Source of the DNA: Parasediminibacterium sp051861445
Lineage (GTDB): Bacteria > Bacteroidota > Bacteroidia > Chitinophagales > Chitinophagaceae
Length of the DNA stretch: 64,000 nucleotides
Assembly: GCA_051861445.1 (NCBI GenBank)
Contig: JBHYCS010000010.1
Span: forward strand, 62,001-126,000
Reading direction: 5' to 3'
Under the pieces are notes generated by a model. It was not told the origin of the DNA. It saw only the letters and a list, made by a program, of their open reading frames with translations, and did not search any database. Position numbers and translations under genes: made by a program. Positions 17,301-25,543 of this stretch are shown piece by piece (the stretch's first letter is position 1; each line of letters starts with the position of its first letter).

Positions 17301-19476
17301 CCTCCCAATAGTTCAGGTAAGTAAAGTCACTTGCAGTACTAAATTTTGAAAGTCTAAGCCTGGCTTTTTTGTCTGGAATAAAATCTTTGAGGCTTTCTAA
17401 TTTTTCATCTTTGCTTTTCTCGGTTTCTTGTTCATTAATGGCTAAAAGTGAATTGAGTTTTTCTTGTGTTTTTGCAGTAATATTCTTGCCACCACTCATT
17501 AATGGTAATATTTGCCTGATAGCTTTTGCAGAAAGGCTACCCATGCCAGCATCGTCAAATTTCAAATTAGCCAGTTCTAAACAAATGTCTTTATCAAAGC
17601 CAAAATGACTTTCAATAATGGATGCTACCTTGTTGGCATCCCCATTTGTTATATCATAAATTAACTCCCAAAGCAGTTGAAACTTTGTTATCTGATGTTT
17701 ATCAGAATGTATTTGATTAAACCAGTCATCTGATTTTATAGATAAAATATTTTGTAGGGAAACCTTTGTATTGTTGCCTTTTAGTTTAATGTCGTCATAG
17801 CTGTCATCTTTTTTACGTTTTCTAAAGTTCACTGAAAAATAGGCTTCTGCTGTTTCGCCAGTTTCTGTATTTATTCCTTTCTTAGCTACTTTCTTTTTGT
17901 TTTTATCTTCTAAATCATCAAAGGTTTCTATTCCTAATTCCTCCTTCACAAAAATTCGCCATGATAATGTTTTACTTTTTTGTAAGCCGCTGTAGAGCAA
18001 CTCTTTTACTTCTTGTAATGTTTTGCCTGTATAAGTTTTAAAAAGTACATTATCACTAAACAAGTCAATTTTGCCATCCTCACCATTATAAAATAACCTT
18101 ACATTATTTATTTGTTGCCAAATTTTAAATTCTTGAAACAAAGGATGGCTTCTAGGAATTACTGTTCTTCCAATATGTTCTTCAACAATTTCTTTTTTTC
18201 CTGTTCCCTTTATGGTAGTTTCTTTTTTGACCTTAATCTTTTCAAAGGGGCATTGACCTTTATTCTTGGCCTGCTGCCAAGGACGTTGGAAGAAAATTAT
18301 TTTGTCTTTAATCAAGCATTTGAATTGTTCCTTAATGCCCTCCTTTTTTAAAACATCATTTAAAATTGCTTGATAATCCTTGAAGGCAATTTTAACTATT
18401 GGTTCTATACCTAATTGCTCAAAAAAGTCTTTATGATACTGGTATTGAAAGTCTAAAATTTTATCCAACTCATCCTCATACCACTTTCTATTTACAACTT
18501 GGTTTCTAATTCTAGAAATTGATTGACTCTCATAATAATGTTGATAAAAATAGGAACCAACTGTGTTGCCTGCTTGACACCACTCAGTTAAGGTTTTTTG
18601 TAAGTTTTGGTATTTGTAATTCCAGTCAGTAGGGTCTGGTACTGTAAAAGTTATTTTGTAGTATTCTGCTAAAATAATTTTACCTTTTTTATCTTGTTTG
18701 AATTCAGGCTTTTTTATTGTAACAAAATCGCCTTTCTTAAAATCAATTACTTTCTTGAAAAGAATACCCTCCAATTCAGTAACTATTCTTTTATTTTCTT
18801 CATCACCAAGATTATGTGGTTCTTCAAATTTTATTTTGATAGAAATTTTATAATACTTGATTTCGTCTTTGTTAGTTTCATCAACAATTGCAACCTTATT
18901 TTCTTCGTCAATTTCTAAAACTTCAGCAACATAATAATCAAATTTTGGTTTTTCTTCTTTTGCAAACCTATCGCTACTGTAACCTCTCCATTGATTAAGA
19001 TGTAATAGTACTCTTCCCAACTCATTTAGTGAAATTCGTTCTTTTATGGACTTATCTCTTAACTCATAAATAGCTTTTCCAATATCATTATATTCACCCC
19101 TTTTTCCTTTTTTATCTGTATAATATGCTTTATCAGGGTTCATACCAATAAAATCTAAAACCCGTCCCAATTTGTCCCTTCTTAGTTTATATCGGCTTTT
19201 CATTCTTCTTATACCTCTTTTTACTCTTCTGTTTGCAGTAGGAGTAAGTGTGCTTCCTTTTGGGTCATTGAGAGTAAGCCCTTTATCAAACCTTTCAGTA
19301 TCCTGTGCTATAATTCTTACACCAACTGCATCTTCATGAATGCCTATGCGGGTGTTATTAATATCAGTTTCAGCTTCTTTACCTGTAATATCGTTTATAT
19401 TTTTTTCGTCTGTCGCCTCTACAATTGCCCATCCAATTGAGGTTGTTCCAATGTCTAACCCAAGAATTTTTTTCAT
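14398..19476 (-). CDS. cas9: CRISPR-associated endonuclease Cas9 (type II-C), unusually long
   Basis: 1692 residues. RuvC-I is at the N terminus (KKILGLDIGTTSIGWAIVEA, catalytic D8), with an arginine-rich bridge helix at 82-110 (NRRVKRGIRRMKSRYKLRR). RuvC-II has VRIELSREL with E784. HNH has VEVEHIIPR with H908, and N931 in REVNQAKAN. RuvC-III has DHRHHAMDA with H1099 and D1102. All nuclease residues are present, so it should be active. About 590 residues follow RuvC-III (WED/PAM-interacting region), much longer than in familiar Cas9s, and the total exceeds the roughly 1300-1500 I recall for Bacteroidota homologues. No internal stop or frameshift is seen. The start at 19476 is fixed by RuvC-I. 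Confidence 0.98.
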   Translation of the reverse strand: MKKILGLDIGTTSIGWAIVEATDEKNINDITGKEAETDINNTRIGIHEDAVGVRIIAQDTERFDKGLTLNDPKGSTLTPTANRRVKRGIRRMKSRYKLRRDKLGRVLDFIGMNPDKAYYTDKKGKRGEYNDIGKAIYELRDKSIKERISLNELGRVLLHLNQWRGYSSDRFAKEEKPKFDYYVAEVLEIDEENKVAIVDETNKDEIKYYKISIKIKFEEPHNLGDEENKRIVTELEGILFKKVIDFKKGDFVTIKKPEFKQDKKGKIILAEYYKITFTVPDPTDWNYKYQNLQKTLTEWCQAGNTVGSYFYQHYYESQSISRIRNQVVNRKWYEDELDKILDFQYQYHKDFFEQLGIEPIVKIAFKDYQAILNDVLKKEGIKEQFKCLIKDKIIFFQRPWQQAKNKGQCPFEKIKVKKETTIKGTGKKEIVEEHIGRTVIPRSHPLFQEFKIWQQINNVRLFYNGEDGKIDLFSDNVLFKTYTGKTLQEVKELLYSGLQKSKTLSWRIFVKEELGIETFDDLEDKNKKKVAKKGINTETGETAEAYFSVNFRKRKKDDSYDDIKLKGNNTKVSLQNILSIKSDDWFNQIHSDKHQITKFQLLWELIYDITNGDANKVASIIESHFGFDKDICLELANLKFDDAGMGSLSAKAIRQILPLMSGGKNITAKTQEKLNSLLAINEQETEKSKDEKLESLKDFIPDKKARLRLSKFSTASDFTYLNYWEATAVRYGSHSTKKGKAIGTIKPVERHSMNNPIVEKIINETISVVNDIQQKYGFDEVRIELSRELKASMDERQQIWESMNNNAAKNEWAKQMLRELKSEFSELDTDSSNKSNLDKIKIIEDVVKFKNAGEYKLKEKEYKLSEPSKAEVKKYLLWLEQNFKCPYTNQPIPFTDVFARGKVVEVEHIIPRERYYLNSYANKVITWREVNQAKANNGNRTAYEFIVSKRTEEKVKVGNSEFPLVPKEKWESHVKSMFPKGGKQTNLLRKEIPEDPINRTLNETQYINKKLKEKLSELVGEQKVWVTSGAVTDILRDRWHLNDIMKELMRSRFENYNTGEKKEKRNLTHFTKVYNNKTGNYEDREVFEGYSKRLDHRHHAMDAIIIACTKQNHIQYINTLNAINSSDQENDESKKAKYNLLKADVCIGNSSNKFKTPWVEDKFIPDVKKALSEVVISHKNTRLLISPSKHRVAKDIKPNKIASIRGELHKETNYAKKNYFEGDKTFINKLIPQILKDKKENQYQTMVHFKSFREIIKETVLKEKYQNILIPLFEKYETEQLNDNLCKVYSKFILKEIENNKLLINSKTNDPLQWLSTYSDKDKSSRPNGLLMNLNDAKEVNSIANPRIKRLALYRLKYVNDKKAAIDKTDNDVSEKNKAKREIETLPLYSNAIYEVRIKQEDGSYKWIELKDLNESDFDKIDYSNLNDSKYNRKNKTEKIKALILARGIERSRQTYFVDPLFFSDTPIEIKKTRQMSYFQNLYEITPKRYVQVEETFMTYFFQEKTKDGTIDETKNRNPKFLKFIDAVSIINAEKPNSIDYKKLIEKEKTNEELQKGIDYELIFTLAKNDLVYLPDTILKKEEMEAIDWNNKQAILPNLYIVKDMNPSLNKIVFQQLHKADSIKITEADSKSLFNNPDLKDQTEEIKYGTVPMLQRCIKVFTDKLGKKIVPYWEFPNGCWNKERAIELGLIK

Positions 19477-19482
19477 ATTTAT

Positions 19483-19512
19483 TTTGTTTTTTCATTTTTA
19501 TATCTATTTTTA
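19483..19512 (+). promoter_or_regulatory. Candidate tracrRNA promoter
   Basis: TTTG at 19483-19486 and TATTTTTA at 19505-19512 (one mismatch from TAnnTTTG), spaced by 18 bases. A start about 5-8 bases downstream would place the 5' end right at the anti-repeat. Confidence 0.5.
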
Positions 19513-19516
19513 CACC

Positions 19517-19581
19517 GAAGCAAATCACAATAAGATTTTATCGTTGTGAAAACATTTAAAGCGGCGTAAGTCGCTTTTTTT
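19517..19581 (+). ncRNA. tracrRNA of the type II-C system
   Basis: GAAGCAAATCACAA (19517-19530) is complementary to positions 2-15 of the CRISPR repeat (TTGTGATTTGCTTT): 13 Watson-Crick pairs plus one G-U. Next comes AATAAGATTTTATCGTT, which resembles the nexus of known tracrRNAs (AATAAGGCTAGTCCGTT in S. pyogenes). The end is AAAGCGGC-GTAA-GTCGCTTT followed by a T run (19558-19581), an intrinsic terminator. It lies divergently upstream of cas9. The pairing fixes the crRNA direction as +. Exact ends are inferred. Confidence 0.88.
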
Positions 19582-19716
19582 ATTCCCTCAACTTTCCCAA
19601 TATTTACTTTATAATTCATTTTGTTTTGTTATTGCTTTGTTTGTAGTGTCTAAAATAATTATTTTATTGATATGTGTTTAAAGTTTATTAAACTTTTTTT
19701 AAAATTGTTTGAGGGG

Positions 19717-19781
19717 TGTTATTCTGACTAAGGAAGAATCTGTTTGAATAAAGGATAGATGCTTCGTTCCTCAGCATGACA
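19717..19781. repeat. REP/MITE-like palindromic element, copy near cas9
   Basis: TGTTATTCTGACTAAGGAAG at the left end and TGCTTCGTTCCTCAGCATGA near the right end, the same 65-base inverted-end family as the elements around cas1 and cas2. Confidence 0.8.
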
Positions 19782-19804
19782 AAGAGTAATGGCTTGGATA
19801 ATTT

Positions 19805-20457
19805 ATTGTCCTTTTTTGCTTGTCCAAAAAAGAACGAAAAAAAGACCCAGAAAAACGATGTTCGGCCGTTTTTCTGATAAGCCTTGATGTGGCTTTTGTA
19901 GTACTGAGAATTGGGCATTTGGAATTTGATTGTACAGGTTGCGTTTTCAGCAGCTAGCTACATATTTGTATTAGCTCTTGTTATTAGGAATGATGCTGAA
20001 TAGAAAACAAAAAGTACAAAATTCAGTAGTACTACAGCCGAATAGCGAACAAGGACAAATGTTGCTGAATATACATTTGTCTTGATTTTTTGCTCCACTT
20101 TTCCATCAAGGAAAAAGTGGAAAAAGCTTCTAAATAATTGATTGTCCTTTTTTGCTTGTCCAAAAAAGAACGAAAAAAGACTCAAGAAGAACGATGTTCG
20201 GCCGTTTTTCTGATATGCTTTGATTGGGCTTTAGTGGTACTGAGAATTGGGCATTTGGAATTTGATTGTACACGTTGCGTTTTCAGTAGCTAGCTACATA
20301 TTTGTATTAGCTATTGTTATTAGGAATGATGCTGAATAGAAAACAAAAAGTACAAAATTCAGTAGTACTACAGCCGAATAGCGAACAAGGACAAATGTTG
20401 CTGAATATACATTTGTCTTGATTTTTTGCTCCACTTTTCCATCAAGGAAAAAGTGGA
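19805..20457. repeat. Tandem duplication of a 317-base intergenic unit
   Basis: Copy 1 spans 19805-20121 and copy 2 20141-20457, offset 336 bases and nearly identical (few substitutions, for example GCAGCTAGCTAC versus GTAGCTAGCTAC). Each starts ATTGTCCTTTTTTGCTTGTC and ends in a hairpin CCACTTTTCC-atcaa-GGAAAAAGTGG. No reading frame is preserved as a protein. It is a recent segmental duplication of a dispersed-repeat type. Confidence 0.85.
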
Positions 20458-20828
20458 ATATAAAGTTTAGAAATGTAGCTATTAGTACTGAGCATTGGGT
20501 TTTGGGAATACTGTAGAGAGATGCTTCGTTCCTCAGCATGACAGTGGGATTGATTGGTTAACAGCGTAGGCATAGCCTGACGCTGAGGGGGATTGTTTTG
20601 TGGGGGCACAAACCAAGGTGGAGTGTGATAAAGAGATGCTTCCTTCGTCAGCAGGACAATAAAAAATTAATTGTGTTATCTGTTTGCATCCATTATTTTC
20701 GCTGCCGATTTCTAGTTTTTCTTCTTTTGTTGATAAGGGTTATATCGTACAAGTGTGCGACGCCTATGCAGATCAACAGCGAACCTAAAGCTGACTTCCA
20801 CAACAAATAACTTTCAAAAAAATTGAAC

Positions 20829-21284
20829 ATGCAACAAGTACAAAAAGGTGATACCATTAAGGTACATTATCATGGAACTTTGGTAGATGGTACTACTTTC
20901 GACTCGTCTGAAGGACGTGAACCCTTAGAGTTTGAAGTAGGTGGAGGAATGGTGATTGAGGGGTTTGATAATGGCGTTTTGGGTATGGCTGTGGGTGACA
21001 AAAAAACAGTGACTATTCCTGCTGCTCAGGCTTATGGAGAAGCACAACAAGACATGATTTTGGAGTTTCCGAAAGAGCAGTTTCCTGCGGATATGGTTCC
21101 TGAAATTGGTTTGCAATTGACGTTGAGTAATAATCAAGGTCAGCAATTTCCTGTGGTGATTACGGCTATTAAGGAAGATTCGGTTGTTTTAGATGCCAAC
21201 CATCCTTTGGCTGGAAAAGATTTGATTTTTGCGTTGGAATTGGTAGATATTGCTGCTCCTAAATCGAAAATTATTACTTTATAA
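20829..21284 (+). CDS. slyD: SlyD-like FKBP-type peptidyl-prolyl isomerase
   Basis: 151 residues from the ATG at 20829 (an upstream in-frame TTG at 20823 is less likely). It catalyses proline isomerisation and acts as a chaperone in the cytoplasm. VQKGDTIKVHYHGTLVDGTTFDSS and MVIEGFDNGVLGM form the FKBP core, the middle (about 70-125) is the insert-in-flap chaperone domain, and VVLDANHPLAGKDLIFALELVDI is the SlyD C-terminal signature. The histidine-rich metal-binding tail of E. coli SlyD is absent. A UUCG-loop terminator follows. Confidence 0.9.
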   Translation: MQQVQKGDTIKVHYHGTLVDGTTFDSSEGREPLEFEVGGGMVIEGFDNGVLGMAVGDKKTVTIPAAQAYGEAQQDMILEFPKEQFPADMVPEIGLQLTLSNNQGQQFPVVITAIKEDSVVLDANHPLAGKDLIFALELVDIAAPKSKIITL

Positions 21285-21304
21285 TAATCTCGTTTGATGG
21301 TATT

Positions 21305-21331
21305 AAGTCTGGCTTCGGTCAGACTTTTTTT
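21305..21331 (+). terminator. Terminator of the slyD-like gene
   Basis: AAGTCTGGC-TTCG-GTCAGACTT followed by a T run: a 9-bp stem with a UUCG tetraloop, a textbook intrinsic terminator 20 bases after the stop. Confidence 0.92.
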
Positions 21332-21435
21332 GTTTTTACTATCACGTTATTTACAGTTGGTGATACATGCATGTGTCAAATAATTGTTGAGTGGCTTTTG
21401 ATAAATGTGCAATTTTACACTCCAATTGAAAAGGT

Positions 21436-22281
21436 ATGAATATTAGCATTGGTTTTTCTCCTTGTCCAAACGATACATTTATTTTTGATGCATTGGTAAA
21501 TGGCAAAATTGATACCGAAGGTTTACACTTTGATGTGGTGTTAGAAGATGTACAAACGTTGAATACTTTGGCTAAAAAGGAGGCTTTACAATTTTCGAAA
21601 ATTAGTTATGGTGTGTTGCCGTTGGTGCTGCCCAACTATCGTGTTTTAAATAGTGGTGGAGCTTTGGGAAAAGGTGTGGGGCCACTTTTGATTGCTAAAA
21701 AAGAAATTGATTTTGCTGCTATTGATGGTTTAACAATTGCTATTCCGGGTGAAAATACAACGGCTCATTTATTGTTTTCGATGGCTTTTCCAAATGCATT
21801 GAATAAACAGTTTATGGTATTTAGTGATATTGAAAATGCTGTATTAGAAGGTATGGTAGACGCTGGCGTAATTATTCATGAAAATAGATTTACGTATCAC
21901 AGTAAAGGTTTGGTGAAACTGTTGGATTTAGGGGCTTTTTGGGAAGAAAAATTACAAGTACCGATTCCATTGGGTGGCATTGTTGCCCACAGACATTTGG
22001 ATGTTTCTCTGATGATGCAGGTAGATAAACTGATTAAAAAAAGTGTTGAATATGCATTTCGCAATTATCCAAATTTAGCTAGTTATGTAGAGCAACATGC
22101 TCAAGAAATGAGTGTTGAGGTGATGCGTAAACATATTGATTTATATGTGAATGATTATTCTGTTGAATTAGGACATAATGGACAAGCAGCTGTAATGCAA
22201 TTGCTGAAAACCTATCAACAATTGTATGCAACTCGTTTTGAAAATGATGCCTCTTATGTGTTTGTACCTGAACAGTATTAA
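21436..22281 (+). CDS. mqnD: 1,4-dihydroxy-6-naphthoate synthase
   Basis: 281 residues. It acts in the futalosine pathway of menaquinone synthesis, converting cyclic dehypoxanthine futalosine to dihydroxynaphthoate. GFSPCPNDTFIFDALVNG at residues 6-23, VLEDVQTLNTLA, KISYGVLPLVL and GKGVGPLLIA are family hallmarks of the periplasmic-binding-like MqnD fold. mqnB, for another step of the same pathway, lies at 52250. The 3' end overlaps the convergent lspA by 4 bases. Confidence 0.93.
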   Translation: MNISIGFSPCPNDTFIFDALVNGKIDTEGLHFDVVLEDVQTLNTLAKKEALQFSKISYGVLPLVLPNYRVLNSGGALGKGVGPLLIAKKEIDFAAIDGLTIAIPGENTTAHLLFSMAFPNALNKQFMVFSDIENAVLEGMVDAGVIIHENRFTYHSKGLVKLLDLGAFWEEKLQVPIPLGGIVAHRHLDVSLMMQVDKLIKKSVEYAFRNYPNLASYVEQHAQEMSVEVMRKHIDLYVNDYSVELGHNGQAAVMQLLKTYQQLYATRFENDASYVFVPEQY

Positions 22282-22940
22282 GCGTTTTGGCTGGTTGTGT
22301 TGTCTTCGATTGTTGTTGGGGTAATTTCTTCTTCTTTTTTAAAGAATTTATTTTGAAAAATTAAAAGCAACATTACACCTACAGAAATAGAAGCATCTGC
22401 CACATTAAACACAGGATCGAAGAAGCTAAACGGTTTCCCACCTACAAATGGAAACCAAGTAGGGTAGGTGGTATCAATTAGAGGAAAATAGAGCATATCT
22501 ACTACTTTACCGTGTAAAAAGCCTGCATAGCCGCCCTTCTCGGGTAAAAATGTAGCCACTTGTGTTGTAAATGGTATACTGCTATCGAAAATGAGTCCAT
22601 AAAACATGCTATCAATTAAATTACCTAAAGCACCGGCATAAATTAATCCTGCACAAATGATAAAGCCTTTGTGGTATTTTTTTACGATAAAATCTTTTAA
22701 TAAAAAACTTCCCCAAATAACAGCTACTAATCTAAAAAGCGTAAGGGCTATTTTACCAAATTCGCCACCAAATTTCCAGCCCCAAGCCATTCCTTCATTT
22801 TCAATAAAGTGTAAACGAAACCAACTGCCTACAACATTGTGTTCTTCTCCTGCATAAAAATGTAGCTTAATATAAAATTTAGATGCTTGATCTATGATTA
22901 AGATGCTGATGATTAATATAATTAAATTTCTTGCTTTCAT
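22278..22940 (-). CDS. lspA: Lipoprotein signal peptidase II
   Basis: 220 residues, an inner-membrane aspartyl protease that removes lipoprotein signal peptides. Four membrane segments are apparent. GALGNLIDSMFYG (104-116), VVDML (catalytic D148) and FNVADASISVGV (catalytic D182) are the family motifs. It is longer than the E. coli enzyme (about 165 residues) because of extra residues around 116-145 and a charged C-terminal tail, as is usual in Bacteroidota. Convergent with mqnD. Confidence 0.94.
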   Translation of the reverse strand: MKARNLIILIISILIIDQASKFYIKLHFYAGEEHNVVGSWFRLHFIENEGMAWGWKFGGEFGKIALTLFRLVAVIWGSFLLKDFIVKKYHKGFIICAGLIYAGALGNLIDSMFYGLIFDSSIPFTTQVATFLPEKGGYAGFLHGKVVDMLYFPLIDTTYPTWFPFVGGKPFSFFDPVFNVADASISVGVMLLLIFQNKFFKKEEEITPTTIEDNTTSQNA

Positions 22941-23041
22941 TCTTTTTTATTGTTAAAACTCGGCAAATATAGGTGTTACAATTATTGATGAAATAGATTG
23001 AAGGAAGCAAATGAAAGGCAGATTGTTAAAATACGGTTTCA

Positions 23042-25540
23042 TTATTCTTGAATGTATACCCTTTTAACTCGCTGGCTTACACTCGTCATTACTTCGTAGG
23101 CAATGGTTTGTATTTGTTGTGCAACTGTTTCTATGGCAATATTTTTTCCAAATATTTCAACCATATCACCTTCTTGTACCTGAGGAATATCGGTAACATC
23201 AATCATTGTCATATCCATGCAAATATTGCCAATAATAGGGGCAAGCTGTCCATGTACATATACACTACCTACTCCGTTACTTAATTTTCTATTCAATCCA
23301 TCTGCATAGCCAATACGAATGGTTGCAATTTTGCTTTTTCTGTTTACTAATCCTTTTCTGTTGTAACCAATGGTTTGTCCAGCTTCCACCATTCTTATTT
23401 GTGCAATCGTAGTTTTTAAAGAGGCAACTGTTTCTAACTGAATGGTTTTGCCATTTGCACTATCAACACCATATAAACCAATACCTAAACGAACCATATT
23501 GTATTGTAAATGTGGATGTCTAAATATACCTGATGAATTGGCAAGATGTTGTAAAAAAGGATATTGTAGTGTTTTTGTAGCCATTTCAATGGCTTGGTTA
23601 AACCAGGCAGCTTGTTGCTGCGTAAATGCATCGTGTTCAGGATTTTCACTCGCTACCAAATGGCTAAATAGAGATTTTACCATCATAGTGTTATGGGTAG
23701 CTATATGATTAATTACAGATTGTATTTCATGTAATTCAAAGCCCAGCCTATTCATTCCTGTATTTAATTTTAAATGAATAGGAAACTGTGTGATGCCTTG
23801 TTGTAAAAGGTATTGATGAAAGGCATTGAATATATTGAACGAATACATTTCTGGCTCTAAGCTAAATTCTATCATTGCCGCAAAACCAGCTTCATCAATA
23901 TTCATAACCATAATGGGCAAATGAATACCTGCTTTTCTAAGTTCAATTCCTTCATCGGCATAGGCAACAGCTAGATAATCTATTTTATGAAATTGCAATA
24001 AACGAGCTACTTCTACACTACCACTTCCATAGCTAAATGCTTTTACCATTGCCATTAGTTTTGTGGTTGGTAATAAGTATTGTTGGTACTGTTTTAAATT
24101 ATGTGCCATGGCACTTAAATTTACCTCTAGTATGGTTTGATGCACTTTTTGTTCGAGTGCTTGTGCAATTTGTTCGAAGGCAAATTTTCTAGCTCCTTTT
24201 AATAAAATATATTGATTGCTAAACTGTTGAATATGATTGGCAAGATATTGTTGTAAAAATGCTTCTGTGGTAGGATAGCATTTTGCTGTTTTAAATACTC
24301 TTTGAAAAGCTTGTAACTGTTTGCTTATAGCTTCACCAATGCCAATAAAATGTTGAATTTTTCTTTGTTGTAAAGCCTGTATTACTTGTTGATACAATTC
24401 GTTTTCTGGCAAACCAGATTGTAAAATATCAGAGAGAATAACGGTGCTTTTTTCGCCGCCAGATTGTTGTTGTAAATAATCTAAAGCGATGTTTAAAGAA
24501 GAAATATCGTTGCTATAACTATCATTGATAATATGGCTATTGTGTACCCCTTTTTTGAGTTGCAAACGCATTTCTACAGGTTGTAAAATACGTAGCTGAT
24601 TACTGATTTGTACGAATGGAATTTGTAGAATAAATAAAGTAGCAATACAAGTGATGGCATTGTTTACTGATGCTGCATCTGTAAATGGAATTATGCATTG
24701 ATGCGTTTGTGATTGATAGGTAAACGTAATGCTTGTGCCTTCTTGTTGCTGGCGTTCATTGGAAATATAAAAGCTAGCGTTTTTGTTTTCTCTACTCCAA
24801 CCAATCAAGGTAATAGGCTGTTGAAAAAGCTCCCTTTTTTTGGCTTCAATGTCTAAAATGTCTATCGTATGGTCTATACTGTAGATTAAAGTAGAACAGG
24901 TTTTAAAGAGTTGTAGTTTTTCTCTAAGTTTTTGTTCATCATTCAAAAAACCATCTTTATGGGCTTCGCCAATATTGGTTAAAATACCCATTGTTGGCTG
25001 AATAATTTGTGCCAACGCTGACATTTCGTTTACAGTAGAAATGCCTGCTTCGAAAATGCCTAGTGTATGCTGCTCTTGTAATTGCCATACACTTAATGGA
25101 ACACCTATTTGAGAATTGTAACTACGTGGACTTCTTACTATTTGATAATCTGTTTGTAACAATTGATACAACCATTCTTTTACAATGGTTTTGCCATTGC
25201 TACCTGTGATGCCAATTACAGGTATTGAAAATTGTGATCTGTGATAACTAGCTAGCTTTTGTAAAGCTTGTAATACATTGGTTACGATTAAAAAAGTTGC
25301 ATCTATAAATTTAGTCTCATCATAATTTGACAATACCACAAAAAAACGAACTCCCTGATGGTAAGCTTCTTCTATAAACAAATGTCCATCTCTTCTTTGA
25401 CCTGATAAAGCAAAGAAAAGTGATGTTTGGGGAAATGAAATTTTACGACTATCGGTTAATAAATATTCAATTCTGTTATTGCTATTAGGAATAATAGTAG
25501 ACTGAATAATTTGGGCAATATGTTGAATGGAATAAATCAA
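23042..25540 (-). CDS. murF-alr: Bifunctional MurF ligase / alanine racemase
   Basis: 832 residues, a fusion found in Bacteroidota. The N-terminal half (about 1-465) is the UDP-MurNAc-tripeptide:D-Ala-D-Ala ligase with the ATP loop GITGSNGKT at 110-118 and LTNIGEAHKDGF. The C-terminal half (from ILEVNLSAMAHNL) is a PLP alanine racemase with AMVKAFSYGSG bearing the PLP lysine, MNRLGFE, LGIGLYG, RIGYADGLNRKL and IGNICMDMTMIDV. One protein thus makes D-alanine and uses D-Ala-D-Ala in wall synthesis. It begins 3 bases after the terC stop, so coupling is likely. Confidence 0.96.
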   Translation of the reverse strand: MIYSIQHIAQIIQSTIIPNSNNRIEYLLTDSRKISFPQTSLFFALSGQRRDGHLFIEEAYHQGVRFFVVLSNYDETKFIDATFLIVTNVLQALQKLASYHRSQFSIPVIGITGSNGKTIVKEWLYQLLQTDYQIVRSPRSYNSQIGVPLSVWQLQEQHTLGIFEAGISTVNEMSALAQIIQPTMGILTNIGEAHKDGFLNDEQKLREKLQLFKTCSTLIYSIDHTIDILDIEAKKRELFQQPITLIGWSRENKNASFYISNERQQQEGTSITFTYQSQTHQCIIPFTDAASVNNAITCIATLFILQIPFVQISNQLRILQPVEMRLQLKKGVHNSHIINDSYSNDISSLNIALDYLQQQSGGEKSTVILSDILQSGLPENELYQQVIQALQQRKIQHFIGIGEAISKQLQAFQRVFKTAKCYPTTEAFLQQYLANHIQQFSNQYILLKGARKFAFEQIAQALEQKVHQTILEVNLSAMAHNLKQYQQYLLPTTKLMAMVKAFSYGSGSVEVARLLQFHKIDYLAVAYADEGIELRKAGIHLPIMVMNIDEAGFAAMIEFSLEPEMYSFNIFNAFHQYLLQQGITQFPIHLKLNTGMNRLGFELHEIQSVINHIATHNTMMVKSLFSHLVASENPEHDAFTQQQAAWFNQAIEMATKTLQYPFLQHLANSSGIFRHPHLQYNMVRLGIGLYGVDSANGKTIQLETVASLKTTIAQIRMVEAGQTIGYNRKGLVNRKSKIATIRIGYADGLNRKLSNGVGSVYVHGQLAPIIGNICMDMTMIDVTDIPQVQEGDMVEIFGKNIAIETVAQQIQTIAYEVMTSVSQRVKRVYIQE

Positions 25541-25543
25541 TGA

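Larger units (their letters stand above)
19582..20828. other. 1.2-kb repeat-rich intergenic region, no credible gene
   Basis: Apart from the REP-like unit at 19717 and the duplication at 19805-20457, this holds a REP half unit at about 20515-20542 and another near 20631-20658. An imperfect hairpin lies at 20562-20585 (CAGCGTAGGC-ATA-GCCTGACGCTG), and a motif CGTACAAGTGTGCGACGC at 20746-20763 recurs inverted at 37618. Short frames here only translate the repeats (for example FFFGQAKKDN) and have no gene-like features. Confidence 0.75.

Noticed and set aside
19688..20539. Three short minus-strand frames with FFFGQAKKDN-like peptides
   Set aside because: They are translations of the duplicated 317-base unit and a REP-like element, with no coding bias and no independent support.
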